Shown one piece after another: positions 1 to 5,452 of a stretch of 5,815 nucleotides of DNA. A program made the translations under genes and the position numbers. The DNA comes from JAWWBG01 sp033721095. GTDB lineage: Bacteria > Actinomycetota > Nitriliruptoria > Nitriliruptorales > Nitriliruptoraceae. The notes under the pieces are model-generated. The model worked only from the letters and a program-made list of their open reading frames with translations. It was not told where the DNA came from and made no database searches. How positions within the stretch are numbered: position 1 is the first letter of the stretch; each line of letters opens with the position of its first letter. The stretch covers positions 1 to 5,815 of the forward strand of contig JAWWBG010000163.1 in the NCBI GenBank assembly GCA_033721095.1, in the 5' to 3' direction.

Positions 1-110
1 CGGGCGATCTCCTTGGACGCGTCCGCGTCCTCGAGCGGGAGCAGCCGGTCCAGCAGCTCGACGACGGTCACCTCGACGCCGAAGGCATGCCAGGCCGTCG
101 CGAACTCCAT
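1..110 (-). pseudogene. lpdA: Continuation of lpdA in a shifted frame (NAD-binding domain fragment, runs off left edge)
   Basis: From position 110 down to the window edge the minus strand encodes a 36-residue stretch beginning MEFATAWHAFGVEVTVVE. In E3 enzymes this directly follows the NAD-binding GGGxIG motif (the family pattern is GGGVIG-MEF, then helix, then VTVVE strand). It is in a different frame from the upstream part of the same gene, and the roughly ten residues that should join LPG to G-MEF are missing. No ribosome binding site precedes the ATG at 110, so this is not a separate gene. It is the downstream piece of the same lpd, separated by a small deletion of 3n+1 bases, about 34 if the usual spacing applies. 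Whether this is a real mutation or an assembly error cannot be told from the sequence alone. Confidence 0.8.
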
Positions 111-1060
111 CCCGGCAGCTTGTCGAGCCCGAGGGCGTGGTCCGACGAGATGACACGCTCGCCGTCGAACGGTGCGAACGGCAGCTCGCGCGGGACCGAG
201 CCCGTGGCGACGACGATCGCGGGCGCCGAGACGGTTTGCGTGCCGTCGTCGGTGGTGACCTCGACCGTGTCGGCGGCGGTGAGCCGCCCTGTCCCGGCGA
301 TCGTCTCGACACCACGACCCTTCAGCGCACCCTGGAGGCCCTTGTGCATGCGGTCCACGACCGCCTGCTTGTGCTCGTTCACCTTGACGATCTCGACGCC
401 CTCGTAGGTCAACGACACGCCGAAGTCGGCCGCACTCTGGGCGTGTTCGGCGATCTCGGCGGATTGGAGCAGGGCCTTGGTCGGGATGCAGCCCCAGTGC
501 AGGCAGGTGCCGCCGACCTTGTCCTTTTCCACCAGGGCGACGGACAACCCCAGCTGGGCGGCGCGCAGGGCGGTCGAGTAGCCGCCGGTGCCGCCGCCGA
601 TGACGACCACATCGTGGGTGTGGCCCTCCCCGCGAGTCACCGCCGCGGCCGGGGCCGGCGCCGGGGAAGCTGGTTCTGGGGCAGGTGGTGGTGTCGCGGC
701 GGGGATCGGCTTGGCCGCCGGTTCGGGTGTCGCCTCCTGCTCGGCGCTCTCAGCGACCTGGACGGAGTCGGCCGCGGGCTCGGCAGCGGGCTCGGGGGCG
801 TCGCCTGTCTCCGCGCTCGCGTCGCCCTCGCCGATGATGGCAATGACCTGCCCGACCTCGATCGTGTCGTCGACGTCGGCACGGAGCTCGGTGACGACGC
901 CGGCGACGGGCGAAGGGATCTCGGTGTCGACCTTGTCGGTGGAGATCTCCACGATCGGCTGGTCGACCGCCACGGTGTCCCCGACGGCCACGAGCCATTC
1001 GGTGATGATCCCTTCGGTGATCGATTCGCCGAGCTCGGGAAGCTTGACTTCTTCCGCCAC
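68..1060 (-). CDS. lpdA: Dihydrolipoamide dehydrogenase (E3) with N-terminal lipoyl domain; frameshifted, N-terminal 330 residues
   Basis: Flavoenzyme that reoxidises dihydrolipoyl groups with NAD+, for 2-oxoacid dehydrogenase complexes and the glycine cleavage system. Residues 1-77 form a lipoyl domain with a DKVDTEIPSP motif, so Lys43 is the predicted lipoylation site. Residues 80-145 are an Ala/Pro/Glu-rich flexible linker. The E3 part then starts with an FAD-binding GGGTGG (155-160) and the redox disulfide CLHWGC (Cys186/Cys191). The GTG start at 1060 is chosen because AGGAG sits 7 nt upstream and the lipoyl fold starts at once; an open extension upstream to 1405 is not protein-like and overlaps gcvT. 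After LPG (residues 315-317) the frame goes wrong and stops at 68 after 13 unrelated residues. Family knowledge says a second Rossmann motif (GGGxIG) should follow; it is absent, and matching E3 sequence resumes in another frame at 110. The product as written lacks the NAD and dimerisation domains. Identity is sure; functionality is doubtful. Confidence 0.9.
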   Translation of the reverse strand: MAEEVKLPELGESITEGIITEWLVAVGDTVAVDQPIVEISTDKVDTEIPSPVAGVVTELRADVDDTIEVGQVIAIIGEGDASAETGDAPEPAAEPAADSVQVAESAEQEATPEPAAKPIPAATPPPAPEPASPAPAPAAAVTRGEGHTHDVVVIGGGTGGYSTALRAAQLGLSVALVEKDKVGGTCLHWGCIPTKALLQSAEIAEHAQSAADFGVSLTYEGVEIVKVNEHKQAVVDRMHKGLQGALKGRGVETIAGTGRLTAADTVEVTTDDGTQTVSAPAIVVATGSVPRELPFAPFDGERVISSDHALGLDKLPGWSSRRPGMPSASR

Positions 1061-1067
1061 GTACCTG

Positions 1068-1072
1068 CTCCT
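1068..1072 (-). promoter_or_regulatory. Ribosome binding site of lpdA
   Basis: AGGAG on the minus strand, 7 nt before the GTG at 1060. It decides the start of lpdA in favour of the GTG codon and against the long upstream open extension. Confidence 0.7.
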
Positions 1073-1204
1073 GATGTGCGGATGCCCGGGGCGAGGTGGC
1101 CACGCGGGCGGGCCGCTGACAGTAGTGAAGGTTGTCGGGCGGCTGGGGGCAGAATGCGCACCGCCTAACGTCACCAGTCCCGCTCCCGCTGTTTGGGCTG
1201 CTTC

Positions 1205-1208
1205 GAGG
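1205..1208 (+). promoter_or_regulatory. Ribosome binding site of gcvT
   Basis: GAGG followed by a 7-nt spacer to the GTG at 1216. It supports that start over the in-frame TTG at 1132, which would add 28 residues that do not look like T-protein. Confidence 0.55.
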
Positions 1209-1215
1209 TCGCCAC

Positions 1216-2295
1216 GTGCCGGATCGACTGCTGACGACTGTGCTCCACGCGCGACACGAGGCGCTGGGAGCGACCATGGCGCCGTTTGCCGGGTGGAACC
1301 TGCCGCTGTCGTACGCCGGGACGGTTTCCGAGCACCGTGCGGTCCGGTCGGGGGTTGGTGTCTTCGACGTCTCGCACCTGGGCACGCTCGTCCTCGAGGG
1401 ATCACGCGCCCGTGACGCGATCGCAGCGACCTTCACGAACGACCCGACCCTGCTGGCAGATGGCCAGTCCCAGTACACGCTGTGCTGCAACGAGCAGGGC
1501 GGGATCATCGACGACTGCATCGTGTATCGACTGTCCGCAGAGCGTTGGATCGTGGTTCCCAATGCCGCCAACACGGCTGCCGTCATCGCCCAGCTCGGGC
1601 AGCAGGACATCGAGGTGCATGACCGGTCGCGGACGACGGCCGTGATTGCCGTGCAGGGGCCGGGTTCGTTGGAGCTCGTCGACGGGGCCCTCCGGCTCGG
1701 TGTCGGGCAGATGGAGCACCTCGGGGTTGCCGCCACGTCGACCGGCGACGGCATCGATGTTGTGGTGTGCCGGACCGGCTACACCGGCGAGGTCGGCTGC
1801 GAGCTGCTCGTCGAGGGCGAGCCGGCGCTGGCCGTCTTCGACGCGCTCTTGTCCGCGGATGCGGTGCCGTGCGGTCTCGGGGCCCGGGACACGCTGCGGC
1901 TCGAGATGGGCTACCCGCTGCACGGCCACGAGCTCACGGTGGACACGACGCCGTGGGAGGCCGGCGTCGGGTGGGCAGTCCGGCTCGACCGCGGCAGCTT
2001 CGTTGGACGCGACGCGTTGGCGGCCGCCAAGCAGGCCGGGGCGACGCGAACCCTGTGGGGGCTGCGTTCGGCCGGGCGACGCCCCCTGCGTGACGGCTGC
2101 GAGGTGTGGGTCGGCGACAAGGCCACCGGTACCACCACGTCGGGTGGGTTCTCGCCCACCCTGGAGCGGGGCATTGCCCTCGCACGAGCTCCGGGCGTCG
2201 CGCCCGGTGACGCGGTCGAGGTCGACGTTCGTGGGAAGCGAATCGGCTGCGAGGTCGTCCGGCCGCCGTTCGTGGAGCGCTCACCCAGGGGTTGA
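1216..2295 (+). CDS. gcvT: Aminomethyltransferase, glycine cleavage system T-protein
   Basis: Transfers the methylene group from aminomethyl-lipoyl H-protein to tetrahydrofolate, releasing ammonia; cytoplasmic. The 359-residue product has the normal family length. Visible hallmarks in order: APFAGW (22-27) and FDVSH (50-54) near the N terminus; GGIIDD (95-100), where one of the paired aspartates matches the catalytic Asp101 of E. coli GcvT; VVPNAAN (113-119); VQGPGS (146-151); RTGYTGE (186-192); PCGLGARDTLRLE (218-230); and the C-terminal TSGGFSPTL (308-316). The GTG start at 1216 has GAGG 7 nt upstream and puts the first conserved segment (LLTTVLHARHEALGA) at residue 5, as in other T-proteins. 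It is divergent from lpdA, whose product is the L-protein of the same pathway; gcvH and gcvP are not in the window. It ends 15 bp from the oppositely oriented hydrolase gene. A relative such as a sarcosine or dimethylglycine demethylase domain is less likely given the length and motifs. Confidence 0.93.
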   Translation: MPDRLLTTVLHARHEALGATMAPFAGWNLPLSYAGTVSEHRAVRSGVGVFDVSHLGTLVLEGSRARDAIAATFTNDPTLLADGQSQYTLCCNEQGGIIDDCIVYRLSAERWIVVPNAANTAAVIAQLGQQDIEVHDRSRTTAVIAVQGPGSLELVDGALRLGVGQMEHLGVAATSTGDGIDVVVCRTGYTGEVGCELLVEGEPALAVFDALLSADAVPCGLGARDTLRLEMGYPLHGHELTVDTTPWEAGVGWAVRLDRGSFVGRDALAAAKQAGATRTLWGLRSAGRRPLRDGCEVWVGDKATGTTTSGGFSPTLERGIALARAPGVAPGDAVEVDVRGKRIGCEVVRPPFVERSPRG

Positions 2296-2310
2296 GTCGC
2301 CCGCGCAGGT

Positions 2311-3105
2311 TCAGGCGGCCAGCTTCTCCTGGAAGAAGTCGAGGCAGCGAACGAGTGCGTCGTGCGTGGGCTGACCCGGCTCGTCGATGAGGTCGGTCGT
2401 GACGACCGAGTGCGGCGGGCGCGGACGCCCTCGCGGGTTCGCGGCTTCGTCCGGGATCTCGATGCGGATGAAGCCGTCTCCGAACTCCTCGGAGAGCCGG
2501 TCGAACCGTGCGCGCGGGCACAGCAGGTCCTTTTCGAAGCGCATGCCCAGGATCTCCAGGCCGTCGTCCACGCGGCGCTTGACGGTTGCGAGGGCCTCGT
2601 CCGAGATCCCCAGGTCGCGGCCGTTGCCGGGGACCGCGAAGAACGGCAGGCTGGGCTGGCTGAGGACCGGTGCCAGCATCGTGTCGTCCACAGCCATGGC
2701 CAGCGCAAACCCACCGGTCAGGCACATGCCGATGGCGCCCACTCCCGGACCGCCGCACCGACCGTGGAGGTCCTTCGCGCACGCTCGCATCCAGTCGGTG
2801 ATCGGGGATGCCTGCCCCCGCTTGAGGGCCGTGAACTCGCTGGAGATGCAGACCGTGGCCATGGCGGCGAGGGTCCTCCCGTAGGTGAATGGAGCACCGG
2901 CCTCCCCGATGAAGTCCGGCATCGCGACCGTGAAACCCGCATCGACGACGCGGCGAGCGAAGTCGGCGACATAGGGCGTGATGCCGGGCACCTCGGTGAT
3001 CACCATCACCCCGGGCCCCGTCCCCTTGCGGAAGACGCGACGGGTCTTCCCCTCGGACGTGAAGGTGTCGGCCTCGAAGTCGGCGAGGGGATCGCGGTCA
3101 GCCAT
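2311..3105 (-). CDS. Dienelactone hydrolase family protein (Cys-nucleophile alpha/beta hydrolase)
   Basis: A 264-residue single-domain cytoplasmic hydrolase with no signal peptide or membrane segment. Family features: a hydrophobic beta strand followed by TEVPGIT (37-43), where Glu38 matches the glutamate that activates the nucleophile in dienelactone hydrolase; and a nucleophile elbow GMCLTGG (126-132) with Cys128, the cysteine variant typical of this family. Asp193 (in GMRFEKDLLCP) and His232 (in PPHSVV) are the likely other triad members; these two assignments are inferred by position. The C terminus (THDALVRCLDFFQEKL) is the usual terminal helix. The ATG at 3105 is chosen because upstream codons are not protein-like and would run into the divergent gene; only a weak AGG 9 nt upstream supports it. 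The substrate is unknown. Closely similar proteins of this type are common in actinobacteria and mostly uncharacterised, so activity on dienelactone itself should not be assumed. No pathway partner is nearby. Confidence 0.88.
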   Translation of the reverse strand: MADRDPLADFEADTFTSEGKTRRVFRKGTGPGVMVITEVPGITPYVADFARRVVDAGFTVAMPDFIGEAGAPFTYGRTLAAMATVCISSEFTALKRGQASPITDWMRACAKDLHGRCGGPGVGAIGMCLTGGFALAMAVDDTMLAPVLSQPSLPFFAVPGNGRDLGISDEALATVKRRVDDGLEILGMRFEKDLLCPRARFDRLSEEFGDGFIRIEIPDEAANPRGRPRPPHSVVTTDLIDEPGQPTHDALVRCLDFFQEKLAA

Positions 3106-3145
3106 GCCGGGGTACCTGGAGACGGGTCCGATGCACCCTAGGCGA

Positions 3146-3162
3146 CGGCCCTCGTGGGGCCG
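3146..3162. repeat. Inverted repeat CGGCCC-5-GGGCCG
   Basis: Perfect 6-bp arms (3146-3151 and 3157-3162) separated by TCGTG, between the two -10-like boxes of the divergent hydrolase genes. It could be an operator or chance pairing in GC-rich DNA. Confidence 0.4.
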
Positions 3163-3177
3163 CCGGGGCGTAGAGTC

Positions 3178-3192
3178 CGGCGGATCCCGCCG
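3178..3192. repeat. Inverted repeat CGGCGG-3-CCGCCG in hydrolase leader
   Basis: Perfect 6-bp arms around ATC, just downstream of the TAGAGT box at 3171-3176 and 27 nt before the ATG at 3220. If transcription starts near 3183 it would overlap the start site, as a repressor operator might. GC-rich composition makes chance occurrence quite possible. Confidence 0.4.
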
Positions 3193-3219
3193 CTTGCCCG
3201 GCGTGGGTCGGGAGGTGGG

Positions 3220-4080
3220 ATGCCCACGCTCGAGCTGCCGGACGGAACCCCGGCGAGCTGGTCGAGGATCGGCCACGGGCCGCCCATCCTCGGGATGCCC
3301 GGCGGACCCGGATTCCCAGCCGACTATGTCGCCGAGTTCGCTGCCGGTCTGACCGACGTCCTGACCTGGTACCTCGTCGACCCGCCGGGAACCGGAGCGA
3401 CCCCGGCCATCGAGGACTGGAGCATCGGCGCGCACGTCGCCTTCTACGCACGCGTGGCCGCGGCATTCGGGCTGGAGCAGCATCTCGTGTTCGGGCATTC
3501 GTACTCAGGCGTGGTGGCCACCGTGGCCGCCGAAGCACATCCCGATCGCGTCGTAGGGGTCCTGCTGGCCGAGAGCCCCGTGGTCGGCATCAGACCCGAC
3601 GAAGCCGAGGGCTCACCGATCCGGTCCGCGATGAACGACCTGTTCGACCGACACCGACACCAGCCGTGGTTCGAGGCCGCCCGGCAGGCCACGTTCGGAC
3701 CGACCGACACCTCGCTCGAGGCGATCCGCCTGTCGTTGATGACGGCCTTCTCGAGCCCATCCGAAGCCCTGGCCGATCGGATCATCCAGTACGCCGGCGA
3801 CGGTCCCAACGAAGCCGTCGGCGACTGGTTCTACGAGCGCGAGTGGGACACCCTTGACCTGCGGCCCCTGCTGCCGCGCATCGAGTGCCCGCTGTTGTCG
3901 GTCGTCGGCGCGCACGACTGGGCGGTCCCACCCGAGCAGGCCCGATACCACGAGCAGCTCGCCCCCAACGGCACCACGGTGGTCATCGAGGACTGCGGGC
4001 ACTGGCCACCACTCGAGCAACCGGAGGCCTGGCAGCGGGCCGTGCGCGACTGGCTGGCTGCAACCGGCCTGCGTCGCTGA
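3220..4080 (+). CDS. Alpha/beta hydrolase, proline iminopeptidase-like (S33-type)
   Basis: A 286-residue cytoplasmic serine hydrolase without signal peptide or membrane span. The N-terminal strand leads into MPGGPGF (26-32), the position of the HGGPG oxyanion-hole motif of proline iminopeptidases, here with Pro27 in place of the usual His. VDPPGTGAT (53-61) replaces the usual DxRGxGxS. The nucleophile elbow is GHSYSG (92-97) with Ser94. A helical cap lies at roughly 120-215, followed by VVGAHDWAVP (228-237, Asp233) and CGHWPPLEQP (259-268, His261), completing Ser94-Asp233-His261. The ATG at 3220 has GGGAGG at 3210-3215 with a rather short 4-nt spacer. It is divergent from the dienelactone-hydrolase-like gene and ends 5 bp before the nadA stop codon on the other strand. 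Fold and triad are sure. The peptidase label is only family resemblance; esterase, lactonase, epoxide hydrolase or C-C hydrolase activity is equally possible. Confidence 0.87.
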   Translation: MPTLELPDGTPASWSRIGHGPPILGMPGGPGFPADYVAEFAAGLTDVLTWYLVDPPGTGATPAIEDWSIGAHVAFYARVAAAFGLEQHLVFGHSYSGVVATVAAEAHPDRVVGVLLAESPVVGIRPDEAEGSPIRSAMNDLFDRHRHQPWFEAARQATFGPTDTSLEAIRLSLMTAFSSPSEALADRIIQYAGDGPNEAVGDWFYEREWDTLDLRPLLPRIECPLLSVVGAHDWAVPPEQARYHEQLAPNGTTVVIEDCGHWPPLEQPEAWQRAVRDWLAATGLRR

Positions 4081-4089
4081 GCGCCTCAG
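4077..4089. repeat. Short inverted repeat spanning two convergent stop codons
   Basis: CTGAG-CGC-CTCAG, with the TGA of the plus-strand hydrolase (4078-4080) in one arm and the TGA of nadA (reverse complement at 4086-4088) in the other. It has 5-bp arms, a 3-nt loop and no T-run, so it is at best a weak bidirectional terminator. Part of its symmetry follows simply from two facing TGA codons. Confidence 0.3.
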
Positions 4090-5333
4090 GCGGCGGAGTT
4101 CAGCGACGCATCGACACCCGGCAGTGCCAGCATCCGCTCCAGGGCCACGAGTGACCTGTGGCGTAGGTCGTCGGCGACGCGCACCTCGTTGACCACCTCG
4201 CCGGCGACCAGCGATTCGAGCACCCACACCAGGTGGGGCAGGTCGATGCGGTTCATCGTGGCGCAGAAGCACACGGTGTCGTCGAGGAAGACGACCTGCT
4301 TGTCGGGGTTTTCGTCCGCGAGACGCTTCACGAGGTTGAGCTCGGTCGCGATGGCGATCGAGGTGCCGGGGGCGGCCTCTTCCACCCAGCCCAGGATCTG
4401 GGACGTGGAACCCACCTTGTCCGCCTTCAACACGACCTCGTGGCGGCACTCGGGGTGGACGTAGACCTCGACGTCGGGGCGCTCGGCACGTACCTGGTCG
4501 ACCATCTCGGGCTGGAAGCGCGCATGCACCGAGCAGTGACCCTTCCAGAGGACGACCCGGGCGCTCGCCAGCTCGTCGTCGGACAGGCCGCCCTGCGGCT
4601 GCCACGGGTCGTAGACGACGCAGTCGTCCAGGTCGAATCCCAGCGACAGCACCGCGGTGTTGCGGCCAAGGTGCTGGTCGGGCAGGAACAGCACGCGTTC
4701 GCCGGCTCCATCGAGGGCCTGTTCGAACGCCCAACGCATCGCACGCGGGGCATTCGAGGACGTGCAGATGGCGCCGCCGTGCTCGCCGCAGAACGCCTTG
4801 ATGGCGGCAGTGGAGTTCATGTAGGTCAACGGGACGGTCGATGACGCCAGACCCGCTGCGTCCAGGCGCTTCCACGCGTCAACGAGCTGGTGGTGCTCGG
4901 CCATGTCGGCCATCGAGCATCCGGCGGCGAGGTCCGGGAGGATCACCGTTTGGTCCTCCCGCGCAAGGATCGAGGCGGACTCGGCCATGAAATGGACCCC
5001 ACAGAACACGATGAATGGGGCCTCGGCCTCGGCCGCGAACTGCGCCAGGCGGAACGAGTCACCACGGGCGTCGGCAAACGCGATGACCTGATCGCGTTGA
5101 TAGTGGTGGCCGAGGATGACGACCTCGTCGCCGAGCGTCGCCCGTGCCGCGCGCGCCCGTTCGGCCAGACCCGGATCCGACGGCGACGGCAGGTCGCCCG
5201 GGCACACGACCCCCTTCTCGGAGCCGGCATCGGCGCCGCGGCCCAACAGCAGCAGGGGAGAACCGAGCGGGATCGTCGGCCGATCGAGATCGGGTCGCAC
5301 CGTGGCAGCCCGCGGCTTGGTCGTGACGCTCAT
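4086..5333 (-). CDS. nadA: Quinolinate synthase, type 3 (long actinobacterial form)
   Basis: [4Fe-4S] enzyme that condenses iminoaspartate with dihydroxyacetone phosphate to quinolinate in de novo NAD synthesis; cytoplasmic. The 415-residue product begins with about 65 residues absent from short NadAs, containing LLLLGRGAD and CPGDLPSPSDP, as in streptomycete-type proteins. Cluster ligands by motif match to characterised NadAs are Cys139 (AAGCSMADM), Cys267 (WKGHCSVH) and Cys357 (CFCATMNR). Substrate-site residues visible are His76 (GHHYQ), Ser93 (GDS), Tyr171 (YMNST), Ser192 (TSSNA), His293/Glu295 (VHPEC) and Thr310 (GST). The ATG at 5333 is preceded by AGGGGG (5336-5341) with an unusually short spacer of 2-3 nt; the next in-frame GTG, codon 12, has no ribosome binding site. 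nadB and nadC, often adjacent in other genomes, are not on its flanks here. It is divergent from the glycerate kinase gene across a region with a strong palindrome, so regulation from there is plausible. Confidence 0.96.
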   Translation of the reverse strand: MSVTTKPRAATVRPDLDRPTIPLGSPLLLLGRGADAGSEKGVVCPGDLPSPSDPGLAERARAARATLGDEVVILGHHYQRDQVIAFADARGDSFRLAQFAAEAEAPFIVFCGVHFMAESASILAREDQTVILPDLAAGCSMADMAEHHQLVDAWKRLDAAGLASSTVPLTYMNSTAAIKAFCGEHGGAICTSSNAPRAMRWAFEQALDGAGERVLFLPDQHLGRNTAVLSLGFDLDDCVVYDPWQPQGGLSDDELASARVVLWKGHCSVHARFQPEMVDQVRAERPDVEVYVHPECRHEVVLKADKVGSTSQILGWVEEAAPGTSIAIATELNLVKRLADENPDKQVVFLDDTVCFCATMNRIDLPHLVWVLESLVAGEVVNEVRVADDLRHRSLVALERMLALPGVDASLNSAA

Positions 5334-5359
5334 TGCCCCCTGCCGGGTGGGCTCGTCAG

Positions 5360-5384
5360 AGTTTTGGTCACTTTGACCAGAACT
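5360..5384. promoter_or_regulatory. Candidate operator: 25-bp imperfect palindrome upstream of nadA
   Basis: Arms AGTTtTGGTCA and TGACCAgAACT flank CTT, giving 10 of 11 paired positions per arm with one mismatch. The centre (5372) is 39 bp upstream of the nadA ATG and 81 bp upstream of the kinase start. It is markedly AT-richer than its surroundings, which argues against chance pairing in GC-rich DNA. If nadA uses the TACGCT box at 5391-5396, the palindrome overlaps and follows its start site, a classic repressor position. The cognate regulator is unknown; I do not recognise the motif as a specific NAD-regulator site. Confidence 0.5.
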
Positions 5385-5439
5385 GGGGCCAGCGTAGCAG
5401 TTCCACGGCTGCCCATAGGCTCCGCTCGCTGATTGCATC

Positions 5440-5445
5440 GAGGGG
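5440..5445 (+). promoter_or_regulatory. Ribosome binding site deciding a CTG start
   Basis: GAGGGG lies exactly 7 nt before the CTG at 5453 and 16 nt before the next in-frame candidate, GTG at 5462. No in-frame ATG, GTG or TTG lies at a suitable distance. The optimal spacing is the main argument for a CTG start. Confidence 0.6.
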
Positions 5446-5452
5446 TTCCCAG

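Larger units (their letters stand above)
1061..1215. other. Divergent intergenic region lpdA / gcvT
   Basis: A 155-bp gap that must hold the promoters of both divergent genes. TANNNT-type -10 candidates exist (TACTGT on the minus strand at 1119-1124; TAACGT on the plus strand at 1166-1171), but neither has a convincing -35 at 16-18 bp, so I do not call promoters. I see no glycine-riboswitch-like fold ahead of gcvT by eye and no strong inverted repeat. Confidence 0.5.
3106..3219. other. Divergent intergenic region between two hydrolase genes
   Basis: A 114-bp gap with promoters presumably for both sides. -10-like TANNNT boxes lie in mirror positions: TAGGGT on the minus strand at 3135-3140 and TAGAGT on the plus strand at 3171-3176. 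Neither has a recognisable -35. Two short GC-rich inverted repeats are also present and listed separately. Promoter assignment is weak. Confidence 0.4.
5334..5452. other. Divergent intergenic region nadA / glycerate kinase
   Basis: A 119-bp gap holding a prominent imperfect palindrome at 5360-5384 (listed separately). -10-like boxes are TACGCT on the minus strand (5391-5396, upstream of the palindrome for nadA) and TAGGCT on the plus strand (5416-5421, for the kinase). No good -35 hexamer pairs with either, so the promoters remain tentative. Confidence 0.4.

Noticed and set aside
137..1168. Long plus-strand open frame opposite lpdA
   Set aside because: It is a low-complexity Gly/Arg/Asp-rich translation with no family resemblance, lying wholly antisense to a gene with clear E3 and lipoyl motifs; a GC-rich third-position shadow.
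1061..1215. Possible glycine riboswitch ahead of gcvT
   Set aside because: No aptamer-like conserved core or tandem stem pattern could be recognised, and the space is short once a promoter is allowed for.
1061..1405. N-terminal extension of lpdA up to 1405
   Set aside because: It would overlap gcvT and gives Arg/Pro-rich sequence; the lipoyl domain begins directly at the GTG at 1060, which has a good ribosome site.
588..1415. Second plus-strand open frame over lpdA and the start of gcvT
   Set aside because: Ser/Ala/Gly-rich shadow that overlaps two well-supported genes in the wrong frame.
2296..2310. Terminator between the convergent gcvT and dienelactone-hydrolase-like genes
   Set aside because: The 15-bp gap and flanks show no stem-loop with a T-run.
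1911..2782. Minus-strand open frames across the end of gcvT and the dienelactone-hydrolase-like gene
   Set aside because: Arg/Pro/Ser-rich shadows; true coding in this area is defined by the T-protein motifs and the Cys128 nucleophile elbow in other frames.
2362..3141. Plus-strand open frame opposite the dienelactone-hydrolase-like gene
   Set aside because: Antisense shadow without recognisable domains.
3613..4875. 420-residue minus-strand open frame spanning the alpha/beta hydrolase and nadA
   Set aside because: Arg/Gly-rich translation crossing two convergent, well-supported genes in a wrong frame.
5373..5401. TTGACC as a -35 box for the glycerate kinase
   Set aside because: At 16-17 bp spacing the -10 position reads TAGCAG or AGCAGT, a poor match, and TTGACC is better explained as part of the palindrome arm.
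4233..5432. Plus-strand open frames opposite nadA
   Set aside because: Antisense shadows of nadA; composition is Arg/Asp/Val-rich and lacks motifs.
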